From the NCBI RefSeq assembly GCF_902506095.1, contig NZ_LR733293.1, positions 186,001 to 250,000 of the forward strand: a stretch of 64,000 nt of DNA, given 5' to 3'. The translations under genes were made by a program, and so were the position numbers. Under the pieces are notes generated by a model. It did not search any database, had not been told where the DNA came from, and saw nothing but the letters and a program-made list of their open reading frames with translations. The DNA is from Arthrobacter sp. 9AX (GTDB lineage Bacteria > Actinomycetota > Actinomycetes > Actinomycetales > Micrococcaceae). Positions 34,969 to 47,308 of this stretch are shown here, piece by piece. How positions within the stretch are numbered: the stretch's first letter is position 1; the number at the start of each line of letters is the position of its first letter.

Positions 34969-36093
34969 GTGAAGTTCAGAGTCGATCGGGACGTCCTGGC
35001 AGAAGCCGTCACCTGGACAGCCCGCTCGTTGTCTCCGCGGCCGCCCGTACCAGTCCTTTCCGGCCTCCTCCTTAAAGCTGAAGCAGGCACAGTCAGCCTC
35101 TCGAGCTTCGACTACGAAACCTCCGCGCGCCTGGAAATCGCCGCCGACGTCCGGGACGAGGGCACCATCCTGGTTTCCGGCCGCCTTCTGGCAGACATTT
35201 GCCGCAGCCTGCCGTCGGCCCCGGTCGACGTCGAAACGGACGGCAACAAGGTCACACTCACGTGCCGCCGAAGCAGTTTCCACCTGGCCACCATGCCCGA
35301 AGCGGAATACCCGCCCCTTCCTTCCCTGCCCACTGTCAGCGGAACAGTCCCGGGTGACTCGTTTGCGCAAGCCGTTTCCCAGGTGATCATTGCCGCAAGC
35401 AAGGACGACACCCTGCCCATCCTCACCGGTGTACGCATGGAGATCGAGGACGACCTGATCACCCTTCTCGCCACCGACCGCTACCGCCTCGCCATGCGTG
35501 AGGTGCCGTGGAAGCCGGTCACTCCCGGCATCTCCACCAGCGCGCTGGTCAAGGCCAAAACTTTGAACGAAGTAGCCAAAACCCTGGGCAACAGCGGAGA
35601 CATCCAGCTCGCCCTCTCGGACGATGACAGCCGGCTGATCGGGTTTGAAAGCGGCGGCCGCACCACCACATCCTTGCTGGTGGATGGCGACTACCCAAAG
35701 ATCCGCTCGCTCTTCCCGGATTCCACCCCCATCCACGCCACCGTGCAGACCCAGGAACTCGTGGAAGCGGTCCGCCGCGTGTCTTTGGTGGCAGAACGCA
35801 ACACCCCGGTCCGCCTGGCCTTCACCCAGGGCCTGTTGAACCTGGATGCCGGCACCGGCGAGGACGCCCAGGCTTCGGAGGAACTGGAAGCCCAGCTTTC
35901 CGGCGACGACATCACCGTGGCCTTCAACCCGCACTACCTCGTGGAGGGCCTGAGCGTCATCGAAACCAAATTCGTCCGGTTCTCTTTCACCACCGCACCC
36001 AAGCCGGCAATGATCACGGCCCAGGCAGACGCGGACGGCGAAGACCAGGATGACTACCGCTACCTTGTGATGCCGGTCCGCCTCCCCAACTAA
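34969..36093 (+). CDS. dnaN: DNA polymerase III beta sliding clamp
   Basis: A 374-residue clamp that tethers the polymerase to DNA. The GTG at 34969 gives VKFRVDRDVLAEAV, the conserved N-terminus; the frame stays open to 34777 inside oriC but those codons look like non-coding sequence. Family blocks include TDRYRLAMR and the C-terminal YRYLVMPVRLPN. Length is standard. Confidence 0.96.
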   Translation: MKFRVDRDVLAEAVTWTARSLSPRPPVPVLSGLLLKAEAGTVSLSSFDYETSARLEIAADVRDEGTILVSGRLLADICRSLPSAPVDVETDGNKVTLTCRRSSFHLATMPEAEYPPLPSLPTVSGTVPGDSFAQAVSQVIIAASKDDTLPILTGVRMEIEDDLITLLATDRYRLAMREVPWKPVTPGISTSALVKAKTLNEVAKTLGNSGDIQLALSDDDSRLIGFESGGRTTTSLLVDGDYPKIRSLFPDSTPIHATVQTQELVEAVRRVSLVAERNTPVRLAFTQGLLNLDAGTGEDAQASEELEAQLSGDDITVAFNPHYLVEGLSVIETKFVRFSFTTAPKPAMITAQADADGEDQDDYRYLVMPVRLPN

Positions 36094-36216
36094 TCCCCAC
36101 CGGCCACCCTCGCCTCGCAAGTTCGGCCAGGGAACCCTGGCGGCGTGGGCCCAGACAGCTGTTGTCGTTCTGGGCTTCAAACGACAACCGACACCAATGC
36201 AGAAAGAGGTTCCACT

Positions 36217-37101
36217 ATGCACATTGGACTGATCGGCCTTGGCAAAATGGGATTCAACATGCGCGAACGGCTGCGCAAGGGCGGCGTCGAGGTCACCGGT
36301 TATGACCGCAACCCTGACGTCACGGACGCCGGCTCCATCGATGAACTCCTCGCAGCCGTCCCCGCGCCGCGGCTCATCTGGGTGATGGTACCCGCCGGTG
36401 ACATCACCGACGCCGTCATCACGGAACTGGGCGAAAAACTCACCGAGGGTGACCTGGTGATTGACGGCGGCAACTCCCGGTTCACCGAGGACCAGAAGCA
36501 CGGTGAAGTCCTGGCCGCCAAGGGCATCCACTTCGCAGACTGCGGTGTGTCCGGTGGCGTGTGGGGGTTGCAGAACGGCTACGGCCTGATGGCTGGCGGT
36601 GACGCCGCGGACATTGAGCGCGCACTTCCGGTCTTTGACGCCCTCCGCCCCGAAGGCGAACGCGCGGACAGCTTCGTCCATGTGGGCGGCATCGGTGCCG
36701 GCCACTACGCCAAGATGGTGCACAACGGCATCGAGTACGGCCTGATGCAGGCGTACGCCGAGGGCTACCAACTGCTCGCGTCCAAGGACATCATCAACGA
36801 CCTCCCCGGTACCTTCCGTGCGTGGCAAAAAGGCACCGTGGTCCGGTCCTGGCTGCTGGACCTCGCGGTCAAAGCATTGGATGAGGACCCTGGACTGCAG
36901 AACATCGATGACTACGTCGAGGATTCCGGCGAGGGCCGGTGGACCGTGGAGGAGGCCATCGCCAACGCCATTCCCGCCCCGGCCATCACGGCTGCGCTGT
37001 TCGCCCGCTTCGAATCCCGGGAAGACAGTTCCCCGGCAATGAAGATGGTGTCCGCCCTGCGCCACCAGTTCGGCGGGCACGCAACCCGTCCTGCCAAGTA
37101 G
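36217..37101 (+). CDS. gnd: 6-phosphogluconate dehydrogenase, decarboxylating (short type)
   Basis: A 294-residue enzyme with the NAD(P) motif IGLGKMGFNM at residues 4-13, the substrate block DCGVSGGVWGLQNGYGLMAGG, and KMVHNGIEYGLMQAYAEG. It turns 6-phosphogluconate into ribulose 5-phosphate. The ~295-residue form (GntZ/YqeC-like) differs from the ~470-residue enzyme. AGAAAGAGG precedes the ATG at 36217. A gnd gene between dnaN and recF is also found in mycobacteria. Confidence 0.94.
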   Translation: MHIGLIGLGKMGFNMRERLRKGGVEVTGYDRNPDVTDAGSIDELLAAVPAPRLIWVMVPAGDITDAVITELGEKLTEGDLVIDGGNSRFTEDQKHGEVLAAKGIHFADCGVSGGVWGLQNGYGLMAGGDAADIERALPVFDALRPEGERADSFVHVGGIGAGHYAKMVHNGIEYGLMQAYAEGYQLLASKDIINDLPGTFRAWQKGTVVRSWLLDLAVKALDEDPGLQNIDDYVEDSGEGRWTVEEAIANAIPAPAITAALFARFESREDSSPAMKMVSALRHQFGGHATRPAK

Positions 37102-37146
37102 CAGCCAGCGGGGACCCGCGAGGTCCCCAGAATTGCCGAAAACCGC

Positions 37147-38349
37147 GTGTACATAGAACACCTGTCCCTCACTGACTTCCGCAGCTACGCCCAGGTCGAC
37201 CTTGCCCTGGGACCAGGCGTCACCGTCCTGGTGGGGTACAACGGCATCGGCAAAACCAACCTGATGGAGGCCATCGGGTACCTGGCCACGCTCAGCTCCC
37301 ACCGCGTCAGTTCCGACGCCCCGCTCCTGCGGTTCGGCACCGAGCGCGCCCTGGTCCGCGCCCGGCTGGTCCGCGGCGGCCAGATCACGGTGCTCGAACT
37401 GGAAATCAATGCCGGCCGGGCCAACCGCGGCCGGATCAACCGCAGCAATCCGGTCCGCGCCCGCGACCTGCTGGGCATCTGCCAGACGGTGCTGTTCGCG
37501 CCGGAGGACCTGGCCCTGGTGAAGGGGGATCCCTCCAACCGCCGCCGCTTCCTGGATGAACTCCTCGCCAGCCTCATCCCGCACCATGCCGCCACCCGCA
37601 GCGATTACGACCGAGTTCTGAAACAGCGCAACGCGCTGCTGAAGTCCGCCCGTGCCGGCAAGTTCACGTCAGCGCATGAAGCAACGCTGGATGTGTGGGA
37701 CCAGCACATGGCCAAAGCCGGCGCCGAGCTGCTGCACGCCCGGCTTGAGCTGGTGGAACGCCTCCGTCCGCACCTTGCCAGCGCGTACGCCGGGCTCACG
37801 GACACCTCCAAGCCGGCTGACGCCGTGTACCGTTCCACCCTCCAGAACCAGATGGACGACGACGGCGCCCCGGACTTGCGCACTGCAGGCGGTGACATCG
37901 GAGGTACTTCAGCCGAGGCCGAGGACCTGAGCCAGCTCACCGTTGAGCAGCTGACGGAGCGCTACGTGCGCGCGTTCGCTGAGGCGCGGCGGAGGGAACT
38001 CGAGCGCGGCATTTCCCTGGTGGGCCCGCACCGCGATGAACTGGACCTGGTCCTGGGCCGGGCGCCGGCCAAGGGATACGCCTCCCATGGTGAAACGTGG
38101 TCCATGTGCCTGGCCCTGCGGCTCGCTTCGTACTACGTGATGCTGGACGACGCCCGCACCGGCGGTTCGGCGCCCATCCTGATCCTGGATGACGTTTTTG
38201 CCGAGCTGGACGTGCAGCGCAGGCGTAAACTGGCGGCAATAGTCTCGGGCGCGGAACAGGTCCTGGTGACCGCCGCCGTCGACGCCGATATCCCGGAAGA
38301 GCTGTCCGGCCGGCGGGTGAAGGTCATCGCGGGAGGAATTGATGAGTAG
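37147..38349 (+). CDS. recF: DNA replication/repair protein RecF
   Basis: A 400-residue SMC-like ATPase that loads RecA at gaps. Walker A GYNGIGKTN at about residues 35-43, signature LVGPHRDELDL near 291 and Walker B LILDDVFAELD near 340 are all present. The start is GTG. It overlaps dciA by 8 bases. Confidence 0.95.
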   Translation: MYIEHLSLTDFRSYAQVDLALGPGVTVLVGYNGIGKTNLMEAIGYLATLSSHRVSSDAPLLRFGTERALVRARLVRGGQITVLELEINAGRANRGRINRSNPVRARDLLGICQTVLFAPEDLALVKGDPSNRRRFLDELLASLIPHHAATRSDYDRVLKQRNALLKSARAGKFTSAHEATLDVWDQHMAKAGAELLHARLELVERLRPHLASAYAGLTDTSKPADAVYRSTLQNQMDDDGAPDLRTAGGDIGGTSAEAEDLSQLTVEQLTERYVRAFAEARRRELERGISLVGPHRDELDLVLGRAPAKGYASHGETWSMCLALRLASYYVMLDDARTGGSAPILILDDVFAELDVQRRRKLAAIVSGAEQVLVTAAVDADIPEELSGRRVKVIAGGIDE

Positions 38350-38899
38350 GGACGAGAACGACGCCGGACGGCAGCCCGGCCGCGACCCCGACAACATCGA
38401 TGCACCCCAGGCAGCCCTGAACAGAATGCGCGAAGCCGCCGCCGCCCGCGGCGAGATCCGCAGGGCGGCGGTGCGCCCAGGTTCCGCTAAGGCCAAGCGC
38501 GGCATCAGGGATACCCGCGGTTTCAGCCAGTTCCATGCCACCGGCCGCGATCCCCTTGGTCTGGGGAAAGTAGTGGGCCGCCTGGTAGCCGAACGGGGCT
38601 GGACCTCACCGGTTGCGGTTGGCTCAGTCATGGCCGAATGGGCCGCCCTGGTGGGCCCGGAAATCTCAGCACACTGCACCCCCGAAAGCTTCACGGACAC
38701 CACGCTGCACGTCAGGTGTGATTCAACGGCCTGGGCCACCCAGCTCCGGCTCCTCAGCATCAGCCTGCTCGAGAAATTCCGGGTGGAGCTGGGTGACGGC
38801 GTGGTCACCAGCATCCAGGTTTTGGGACCCACAGCACCGAGCTGGCGCAAGGGCGGACGGACCGTCAACGGGCGCGGACCCCGGGACACCTACGGTTAG
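38342..38899 (+). CDS. dciA: DUF721 protein (DciA-like helicase loader)
   Basis: A 185-residue protein. The first ~55 residues are charged and disordered; the DUF721 domain follows (LGKVVGRLVAERGWTSPVAVGSVMAEWAALVGPEISAHCTPESF). DciA proteins help load the replicative helicase DnaB in bacteria without DnaC/DnaI. The place between recF and gyrB is that of Rv0004. The start overlaps recF. Confidence 0.9.
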   Translation: MSRDENDAGRQPGRDPDNIDAPQAALNRMREAAAARGEIRRAAVRPGSAKAKRGIRDTRGFSQFHATGRDPLGLGKVVGRLVAERGWTSPVAVGSVMAEWAALVGPEISAHCTPESFTDTTLHVRCDSTAWATQLRLLSISLLEKFRVELGDGVVTSIQVLGPTAPSWRKGGRTVNGRGPRDTYG

Positions 38900-39279
38900 C
38901 CGGACGCCGGACTCTTGAAAATCCCCTGATGGGCGTGTAGCGCCCTGGAAGGGCCCAAGGGTGTATAGGCACCCGCAGGCCGGAGTTTCGGAGCGCCCAA
39001 GGCGCAGTGTGTGGCTTGCAGCAGGCACCTTGCCCGCCATCCACGCCCCTGGAATGCGGGAATCCGGGGTCTTTCACGGTAGAATCGTTATAGATAACTG
39101 GGCGCCGGTGAAACGTTGACTGAGTCCGTTCTCCGTATGCTCCCAGCACGCGGAGAACAGATCCCACCATCAGCTAGTAGCCGGCGCCATAAGTTTGTGC
39201 CTGTTGGCGGATGGTTTTTCCATGCCTGGAAGAGCTTTTCGGCCGGCCATCATCGAGAACAGAGGAGTCGACAGCGCCT
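38900..39279. other. dciA-gyrB gap with several small hairpins (gyrB leader)
   Basis: 380 bases without a gene. Small stems are seen at 38931-38945 (GGGCG/CGCCC), 38959-38974 (GGGTG/CACCC) and 38992-39004 (GCGCC/GGCGC), and an 8-bp inverted repeat GTTCTCCG/CGGAGAAC at 39128-39158. The gyrBA promoter should lie here; an AT-rich TTATAGATAA near 39090 is a -10 candidate without a matching -35. Confidence 0.5.
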
Positions 39280-41352
39280 GTGGCTAACGACAATACAGAT
39301 ATTCTGGCAGTTGAACCCGCAGTCGAGGATGCCCGCACGCCTGACACCCCGCGGGAGTACGGCGCCAGCGACATCACCGTACTTGAAGGCCTGGAAGCCG
39401 TCCGGAAGCGTCCCGGTATGTACATCGGCTCCACCGGACCCCGCGGACTCCACCACCTGGTCTATGAAGTGGTGGACAACTCCGTTGATGAGGCCCTGGC
39501 CGGCTATTGCACCCACATCGAAGTAGTCCTGCAGGCTGACGGCGGCGTGAAGGTCGTGGACGACGGCCGCGGAATCCCGGTGGACATGCACCCCACTGAA
39601 CACAAGCCCACGGTTGAAGTGGTAATGACCATCCTGCATGCCGGCGGCAAGTTCGGCGGCGGCGGGTATGCGGTGTCGGGCGGTCTGCACGGCGTTGGTA
39701 TCTCCGTTGTCAACGCCCTCTCGAGCAGGGTGGATACCGAGGTCCGGCGGCAGGGCCACGTCTGGCGGATGTCCTTCGCCGATGGCGGCAAACCGCAGGG
39801 CAGCCTGGTGAAGGGCGAAGAGACGGACCGGACCGGAACCACCCAGACGTTCTACCCGGATCCGGCCATCTTCGAAACCACCGAGTTCGATTTCGAGACC
39901 CTGCGCGCCCGCTTCCAGCAGATGGCATTCCTCAACAAGGGCCTGCGCATCACCCTGACGGATGAGCGTTCTTCCGCCAGCGATCCCGAAGCCGAGGCGG
40001 ACCTCGACCTGGACGGCGTGGTCACCGAAGGCGAAGTCAGCGCTGAGCACCGCACCGTGGTGTACCAGTACAACGAGGGCTTGTTGGACTACGTCAAGCA
40101 CCTGAACTCCGGCAAGAAGGTGGACGTTGTCCACGAGGACGTCATCGCCTTCGAAACCGAGGACCAGGAGCGCAAGATCGCCCTGGAAATGGCGATGCAG
40201 TGGACCAACGCCTACTCCGAAAGCGTCCACACCTACGCCAACACCATCAACACCCATGAGGGCGGCACCCACGAAGAGGGTTTCCGCGCTGCCATGACGT
40301 CCCTGATCAACCGCTACGCGCGCGAGAAGGGCATCATCAAGGAAAAGGATGACAACCTCACCGGTGACGATATCCGTGAGGGCCTCACCGCCGTCATTTC
40401 CGTGAAGCTTGCCGAGCCGCAGTTCGAGGGCCAGACCAAAACCAAGCTGGGCAACTCCGAGGTCAAGGGCTTCGTCCAGCGCGTTGTCACTGACGGCCTG
40501 GGCGACTGGCTGGAACGCAACCCCGGCCCCGCCCGTGACGTCATCCGCAAGGCGATCTCTGCCGCGCAGGCCCGCATGGCCGCACGCAAGGCCAGGGACA
40601 ATGCCCGCCGCAAGAGCCCGCTGGAATCCTTCGGCATGCCGGGCAAGCTGTCCGACTGCTCCTCCAAGAACCCGGAGAAGTGCGAGGTCTACATTGTGGA
40701 GGGCGACTCGGCAGGCGGTTCGGCCAAGCGCGGCCGCAATCCCGAGACCCAGGCCATCCTTCCCCTCCGCGGCAAGATCCTGAACGTGGAGCGTGCCCGG
40801 CTGGACAAGGCCCTGGGCAACGCCGAAGTCCAGTCCATGATCACGGCCTTCGGCACGGGCATCGGTGAGGACTTCGACCTCTCCAAGCTCCGGTACCACA
40901 AGATCGTCCTGATGGCCGATGCCGATGTGGACGGCCAGCACATCACCACCCTGCTGATGACGCTGCTGTTCCGCTACATGCGCCCGCTGATCGAAAACGG
41001 CTACGTCTACCTGGCCCAGCCGCCGCTGTACCGGATCAAGTGGTCCAACGCCGCCCACGACTACGTATACAGCGACAAGGAACGCGACGCCAAGCTCCTC
41101 GCCGGCCAGGCAGCAGGACGCCGCATCCCCAAGGACAACGGTATCCAGCGCTACAAGGGCCTTGGCGAAATGGACTACACGGAACTGTGGGACACCACCA
41201 TGGACCCGGACAACCGTACGTTGCTGCAGGTCACCATGGATGACGCACTGGCTGCGGACCAGATCTTCTCGGTCCTGATGGGCGAGGACGTGGAATCACG
41301 CCGCAACTTCATTCAGCAGAACGCCAAGGACGTCAGGTTCCTGGATATCTAG
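39280..41352 (+). CDS. gyrB: DNA gyrase subunit B
   Basis: A 690-residue GHKL ATPase subunit. ATP-binding blocks DGRGIPVD and [15 protein letters not shown] are in the first ~180 residues; the TOPRIM domain has [14 protein letters not shown] and [10 protein letters not shown] chose the GTG at 39280 ([11 protein letters not shown]), with AGAGGAG upstream; the frame is open to 39211. Together with gyrA it introduces negative supercoils and is the target of novobiocin-type drugs. Confidence 0.96.
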   Translation: MANDNTDILAVEPAVEDARTPDTPREYGASDITVLEGLEAVRKRPGMYIGSTGPRGLHHLVYEVVDNSVDEALAGYCTHIEVVLQADGGVKVVDDGRGIPVDMHPTEHKPTVEVVMTILHAGGKFGGGGYAVSGGLHGVGISVVNALSSRVDTEVRRQGHVWRMSFADGGKPQGSLVKGEETDRTGTTQTFYPDPAIFETTEFDFETLRARFQQMAFLNKGLRITLTDERSSASDPEAEADLDLDGVVTEGEVSAEHRTVVYQYNEGLLDYVKHLNSGKKVDVVHEDVIAFETEDQERKIALEMAMQWTNAYSESVHTYANTINTHEGGTHEEGFRAAMTSLINRYAREKGIIKEKDDNLTGDDIREGLTAVISVKLAEPQFEGQTKTKLGNSEVKGFVQRVVTDGLGDWLERNPGPARDVIRKAISAAQARMAARKARDNARRKSPLESFGMPGKLSDCSSKNPEKCEVYIVEGDSAGGSAKRGRNPETQAILPLRGKILNVERARLDKALGNAEVQSMITAFGTGIGEDFDLSKLRYHKIVLMADADVDGQHITTLLMTLLFRYMRPLIENGYVYLAQPPLYRIKWSNAAHDYVYSDKERDAKLLAGQAAGRRIPKDNGIQRYKGLGEMDYTELWDTTMDPDNRTLLQVTMDDALAADQIFSVLMGEDVESRRNFIQQNAKDVRFLDI

Positions 41353-41410
41353 GCCTTTAAGACCCCGAAGATATTCCAGAACCGACATATACCTGAAACG
41401 GAAATAGAAA

Positions 41411-44081
<2,671 letters not shown>

Positions 44082-44089
<8 letters not shown>

Positions 44090-44753
44090 TCCTGACTCAT
44101 TTCCCAAGCCGAACACTTCTGTTCCCGAGGGAAGCCGGCCCGCGGCCGCACCCCGCGTGAACGCTCCTGTTCGTCCGCCGCAGCGGCCTGCTGCGCCTGC
44201 AGCAGCTCCAGGGCAGCAGCGCCCGGCAGTTCCGGGCCAGCGTCCCCTCCAGAGTGAACGGCCGACGTCGGGACAAGCCGCGCCGCGCACGGCCGCGGGC
44301 CCGTCGGTCCCCGGCCAGCGTCCGGGACAGCCTGGCCAGCGCCCGGTCCAGGGCGGTCCCGGGCTGGTCAAGCCGGCGCCCAAGGCCAAGGTCCGCCGTG
44401 CCCGGCTTCTGGTCAGCAAGGTGGACCCGTGGTCCGTCCTGAAGATGGCGTTCCTGCTGTCCGTGGCACTTGGCATCGTGACGGTGGTTGCGGCCATCGT
44501 CCTGTGGACCGTCCTTGACCTCACCGGGATCTTCGATCAGGTGGACAGCCTGCTGGGCACCCTTGCCGGCTCCGAAGGCGGCGGCTTCGAACTGAAGAAG
44601 GTTGCCTCGCTCGGCCAGGTGGCCTCCTTCGCCACCATCATCGCTGTGGTGAACGTGGTTCTGCTGACTGCGCTCTCCATGCTCTCCGCTGTGCTGTACA
44701 ACATTGCCGCCACCCTGGTGGGTGGCATCGGCGTCACCCTCACCGACGATTAG
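44082..44753 (+). CDS. DUF3566 membrane protein
   Basis: A 223-residue protein. The first ~105 residues are Pro/Ala/Gln/Arg-rich and presumably cytoplasmic and disordered; two transmembrane helices follow (about 122-148 and 183-210) in the DUF3566 domain ([16 protein letters not shown]). Its place just after gyrA is conserved as Rv0007 in mycobacteria. Function is not established. The GTG start at 44082 overlaps gyrA, so it is cotranslated. Confidence 0.87.
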
Positions 44754-44759
44754 GCCCTT

Positions 44760-44788
44760 GCTTTCACCGGCCGGATACCGGTGAAAGC
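44760..44788 (+). terminator. Hairpin after the gyrBA-DUF3566 operon
   Basis: GCTTTCACCGG (44760-44770) pairs perfectly with CCGGTGAAAGC (44778-44788) around a 7-base loop. There is no long T tract, but it lies right behind the stop codon and before the tRNA gene. Confidence 0.65.
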
Positions 44789-44850
44789 GCCCGATTTGAG
44801 ATCGGGCCGGGATGTGCTGTAAAGTCATGTCTCGGCCCGATGAGGTATCG

Positions 44851-44924
44851 GGGCGTATAGCTCAGGCGGTTAGAGCGCTTCGCTGATAACGAAGAGGTCC
44901 CAGGTTCAAGTCCTGGTACGCCCA
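44851..44924 (+). tRNA. tRNA-Ile (GAT)
   Basis: 74 bases that fold as a full cloverleaf: acceptor GGGCGTA/TACGCCC, anticodon GAT at 44885-44887 and T-loop GGTTCAAGTCC. CCA is not encoded. tRNA-Ile and tRNA-Ala downstream of gyrA are conserved in actinobacteria. Confidence 0.97.
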
Positions 44925-44992
44925 CGGAACCTGTGCAGGTTCAGGTGGAGGTTTGGTTCGCATCAGTGCGGCCGGACCGGAACGGGGAGCAT

Positions 44993-45109
44993 GTGAAGAA
45001 GTTGCTTGTACTGGCAGCCGCAATCGCAGGCGTCCTGGTCTACCGGAAAGCACAGGAATCCGAAGCCCGGAAAACAGTCTGGAGCAAGTCCACCGATTCG
45101 GTTGACTAG
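44993..45109 (+). CDS. DLW-39 family small protein
   Basis: A 38-residue protein starting at GTG with (M)KKLLVLAAAIAGVLVYRKAQ, a single hydrophobic helix with a basic N-terminus, then a polar tail with KTVWSKSTD. Length, the helix and the tail match the DLW-39 family of actinobacteria, although the tail Trp context is changed from the name-giving DLW. GGGGAG precedes the start. It is a likely membrane-anchored peptide of unknown role. Confidence 0.75.
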   Translation: MKKLLVLAAAIAGVLVYRKAQESEARKTVWSKSTDSVD

Positions 45110-45181
45110 CCCGGATGCCCGGTCCTGGAGCTGGTCAGCAGCCCCAAGGTTCTAGGGTATGATGGACGGGTTGCTTCTTAT

Positions 45182-45257
45182 GGGGGCATGGCGCAATTGG
45201 TAGCGCACCTGCTTTGCAAGCAGGGGGTTCGGGGTTCGAGTCCCCGTGCCTCCACCA
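45182..45257 (+). tRNA. tRNA-Ala (TGC)
   Basis: 76 bases including an encoded 3' CCA. Acceptor GGGGGCA pairs with TGCCTCC, anticodon TGC at 45215-45217, T-loop GGTTCGAGTCC. A strong terminator follows. Confidence 0.97.
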
Positions 45258-45261
45258 TAGG

Positions 45262-45300
45262 AAAGTCCCGGTCAGCGAAACGCTGGCCGGGACTTTTGTT
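45262..45300 (+). terminator. Intrinsic terminator of the tRNA-Ala unit
   Basis: A 16-bp stem (45262-45277 with 45281-45296, loop AAA, one G:U pair) followed by TTGTTTGT. A textbook rho-independent terminator. Confidence 0.9.
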
Positions 45301-45338
45301 TGTCCCGAACTTTTGTTTGTCCTGACGTGGAGGGATGG

Positions 45339-46292
45339 ATGGTGGCCTTTTTCATTGCAGCCCTTGGTGTGCTGGGTGTTGCCTCCTCCGGCCCCTTGAT
45401 CGCCGCCACGCTGGGCGCAACCAGCGTCAGCGCACTGGCGATCGCGTTCTGGCGCAACGCCATCGGTGCTGCCGTGATGGCCACCCCTGTACTCGTCCGC
45501 GGGCCAGCGCAGTTCGGCAGGGTAACCCAACGGGAGTTCCGCTGGTCGGTGCTGGCCGCCGTCGCACTTGCCCTGCACTTTGCCTGCTTCATCACGTCCC
45601 TGCAGCTGACGTCCGTTGCGGCCGCCACGGCGCTGGTGTGCCTGCAGTCGGCGTGGATCGCCGTGTTCCAGCTCTTCCGAGGAACCAGGCACCGATGGCA
45701 GGTCCTCGCCGGCCTGGGCATCGCCTTTGGCGGGGTGGTGGCGATTACCGGCTTCGACATGGGATCGTCCCCGGACGCCCTCCTGGGTGACCTGCTGGCG
45801 GTGGCCGGCGGCGCCCTTGCCGGACTGTACACATTGGCGGGCGGCAAGGCCCGGCAGAGCATGACCACAGGGACTTACACCACGCTCTGCTACGGGATGT
45901 GCGCTGCCCTCGTGGCCGTGATGGCGTTAGTGGGCGGACAGCCGCTGGTGGGCTTCGAGGCGGGCGGCTGGCTGGGCATCCTGGCGATCACCGTGTGCGC
46001 GCAGCTGGTGGGACATACCGCGTTCAACCATCTGCTCGCCACGATGAGCCCGTTGCTCGTGTCCATGATCATCCTGCTGGAAATCCCCGGCGCGGCCCTC
46101 CTGGCAGCGGTGTTCCTGAACGAAACCCTCCCTGCCGGTACGTACGCCGGGCTGGGCCTGATTCTGGTGGGACTGGCCGTCGTCGTCCTTGGCCAAAAGC
46201 CCGGAAGGGCCGGGAGGCGGGGAAACACATCAGGAACACCGGATCAGGACGGACCCCCGGACCGCCCGTTGGCGGAACTCGGGACTGACTGA
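45339..46292 (+). CDS. EamA/DMT family transporter
   Basis: A 317-residue protein with ten hydrophobic segments in two EamA repeats; the second repeat starts near residue 150 (LLAVAGGALAGLYTLAGG). It belongs to the drug/metabolite transporter superfamily, often exporters of amino acids or other small metabolites. The ATG at 45339 is preceded by GGAGGG. The C-terminal ~35 residues are a polar tail. The substrate is unknown. Confidence 0.85.
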   Translation: MVAFFIAALGVLGVASSGPLIAATLGATSVSALAIAFWRNAIGAAVMATPVLVRGPAQFGRVTQREFRWSVLAAVALALHFACFITSLQLTSVAAATALVCLQSAWIAVFQLFRGTRHRWQVLAGLGIAFGGVVAITGFDMGSSPDALLGDLLAVAGGALAGLYTLAGGKARQSMTTGTYTTLCYGMCAALVAVMALVGGQPLVGFEAGGWLGILAITVCAQLVGHTAFNHLLATMSPLLVSMIILLEIPGAALLAAVFLNETLPAGTYAGLGLILVGLAVVVLGQKPGRAGRRGNTSGTPDQDGPPDRPLAELGTD

Positions 46293-46308
46293 CCCCGGGT
46301 AGGCGGGG

Positions 46309-47184
46309 CTACTGGCCGCCGCGGCGGGCAGGCTGCGCTGTATTAACGGTGTGGATGGCCCGCAGGAGTTTGGCCGGGAAATACACCGAGAAGAAGACCA
46401 CCATGGGTGCCTTCAGGGCCATCTTCTTGACGTTGTGCGCCTTGTATGTGCGGTCGAACCGGGTGACGTAGTAGCGGTAGTCCCGGGGGGAATCCTCCAG
46501 GCGGCGCGCGGACATGCCGGACACCATCTGCGGGCAGTAGTTGATCTTCAGGTCGTGGTCGGCCAGGTGCAGGGACAGATCGATGTCCTCATGCATTTCG
46601 TCCTTTTCGTCCCGGCACGTCTCCGAGCGGATGATCTGCCAGGCGGAGGCGCGCAGTGCCATGTTGGAGCCGAACAGGAAGTGGTACTGGTGTTTGGCCA
46701 GCTTCAGCATGAGCTGGCGCATTTTGTCGTCCGCCTTGAGGCCGAAGCGGCGCATGGGCATGTCGTAGTAGACCACCGGGCCGGTGGCGGCCTGGACCGA
46801 CGCGTCATGGAAGGCCTGCCGTACCTGCTCCACCCAGTCCGGTTCCACCACCGAGTCCGCGTCGATGCGGCCCAGGATGTCACCGGTGGCGTGGTCCAGG
46901 CCGAAATTGCGGGTGGGGATCAGCCCTTGTTCCCGGTCCTGGCTCAGCAGGATGATGGGACTTTCCGGATACTCAAGCTGCATCTGGCGGACGATGTTGG
47001 CGGTCCGGTCCTTGGACAGGTTGTCCACCACGATGATTTCATGGGCGGGCACCGACTGGTAGATGGCAGCTATGAGACACTGCCGGATGACGCTCTCCTC
47101 GTTGTATGCCGGGATGACGATGGACACGCGGAGTTGGTCTGCTGCGTGGTACAAGGCATCCCCAGAGGATTGGTCGGCTGACAT
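46309..47184 (-). CDS. Family 2 glycosyltransferase
   Basis: The product begins MSADQSSGD (291 residues); the frame extends to 47541 but crosses the terminator of the next gene. A GT-A fold starts with VSIVIPAYNEESVI, with VVDNLSKDRT and the metal-binding DxD in GRIDADS. DEMHEDIDLSLHL supplies the catalytic ED. One hydrophobic stretch near the C-terminus (APMVVFFSVYFPAKLL) could associate with the membrane. The sugar and acceptor cannot be predicted. Confidence 0.85.
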   Translation of the reverse strand: MSADQSSGDALYHAADQLRVSIVIPAYNEESVIRQCLIAAIYQSVPAHEIIVVDNLSKDRTANIVRQMQLEYPESPIILLSQDREQGLIPTRNFGLDHATGDILGRIDADSVVEPDWVEQVRQAFHDASVQAATGPVVYYDMPMRRFGLKADDKMRQLMLKLAKHQYHFLFGSNMALRASAWQIIRSETCRDEKDEMHEDIDLSLHLADHDLKINYCPQMVSGMSARRLEDSPRDYRYYVTRFDRTYKAHNVKKMALKAPMVVFFSVYFPAKLLRAIHTVNTAQPARRGGQ

Positions 47185-47248
47185 CAGTTCAAATCTAGCA
47201 CCGATCAGCTGGCCGCCCCCGGGGCGCGGCGGCAGGCGGAGATGAATA

Positions 47249-47290
47249 AAGGGCCCCGCTCCAGTGAACGTGTCACCGGAGCGGAGCCCC
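47249..47290 (-). terminator. Terminator of the 319-aa helical protein gene
   Basis: A long imperfect hairpin (left arm around 47250-47266, right arm around 47273-47290) lies just past the stop codon at 47309. On the minus strand it is followed by TTTATTC. Confidence 0.7.
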
Positions 47291-47308
47291 TCACCAAACG
47301 CAGGAATG

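Noticed and set aside
34822..37587. 921-codon antisense frame over dnaN, gnd and recF
   Set aside because: Mirror of strong GC bias in the real genes on the other strand. The same applies to long antisense frames over gyrB (39250-41058) and gyrA (41357-42814).
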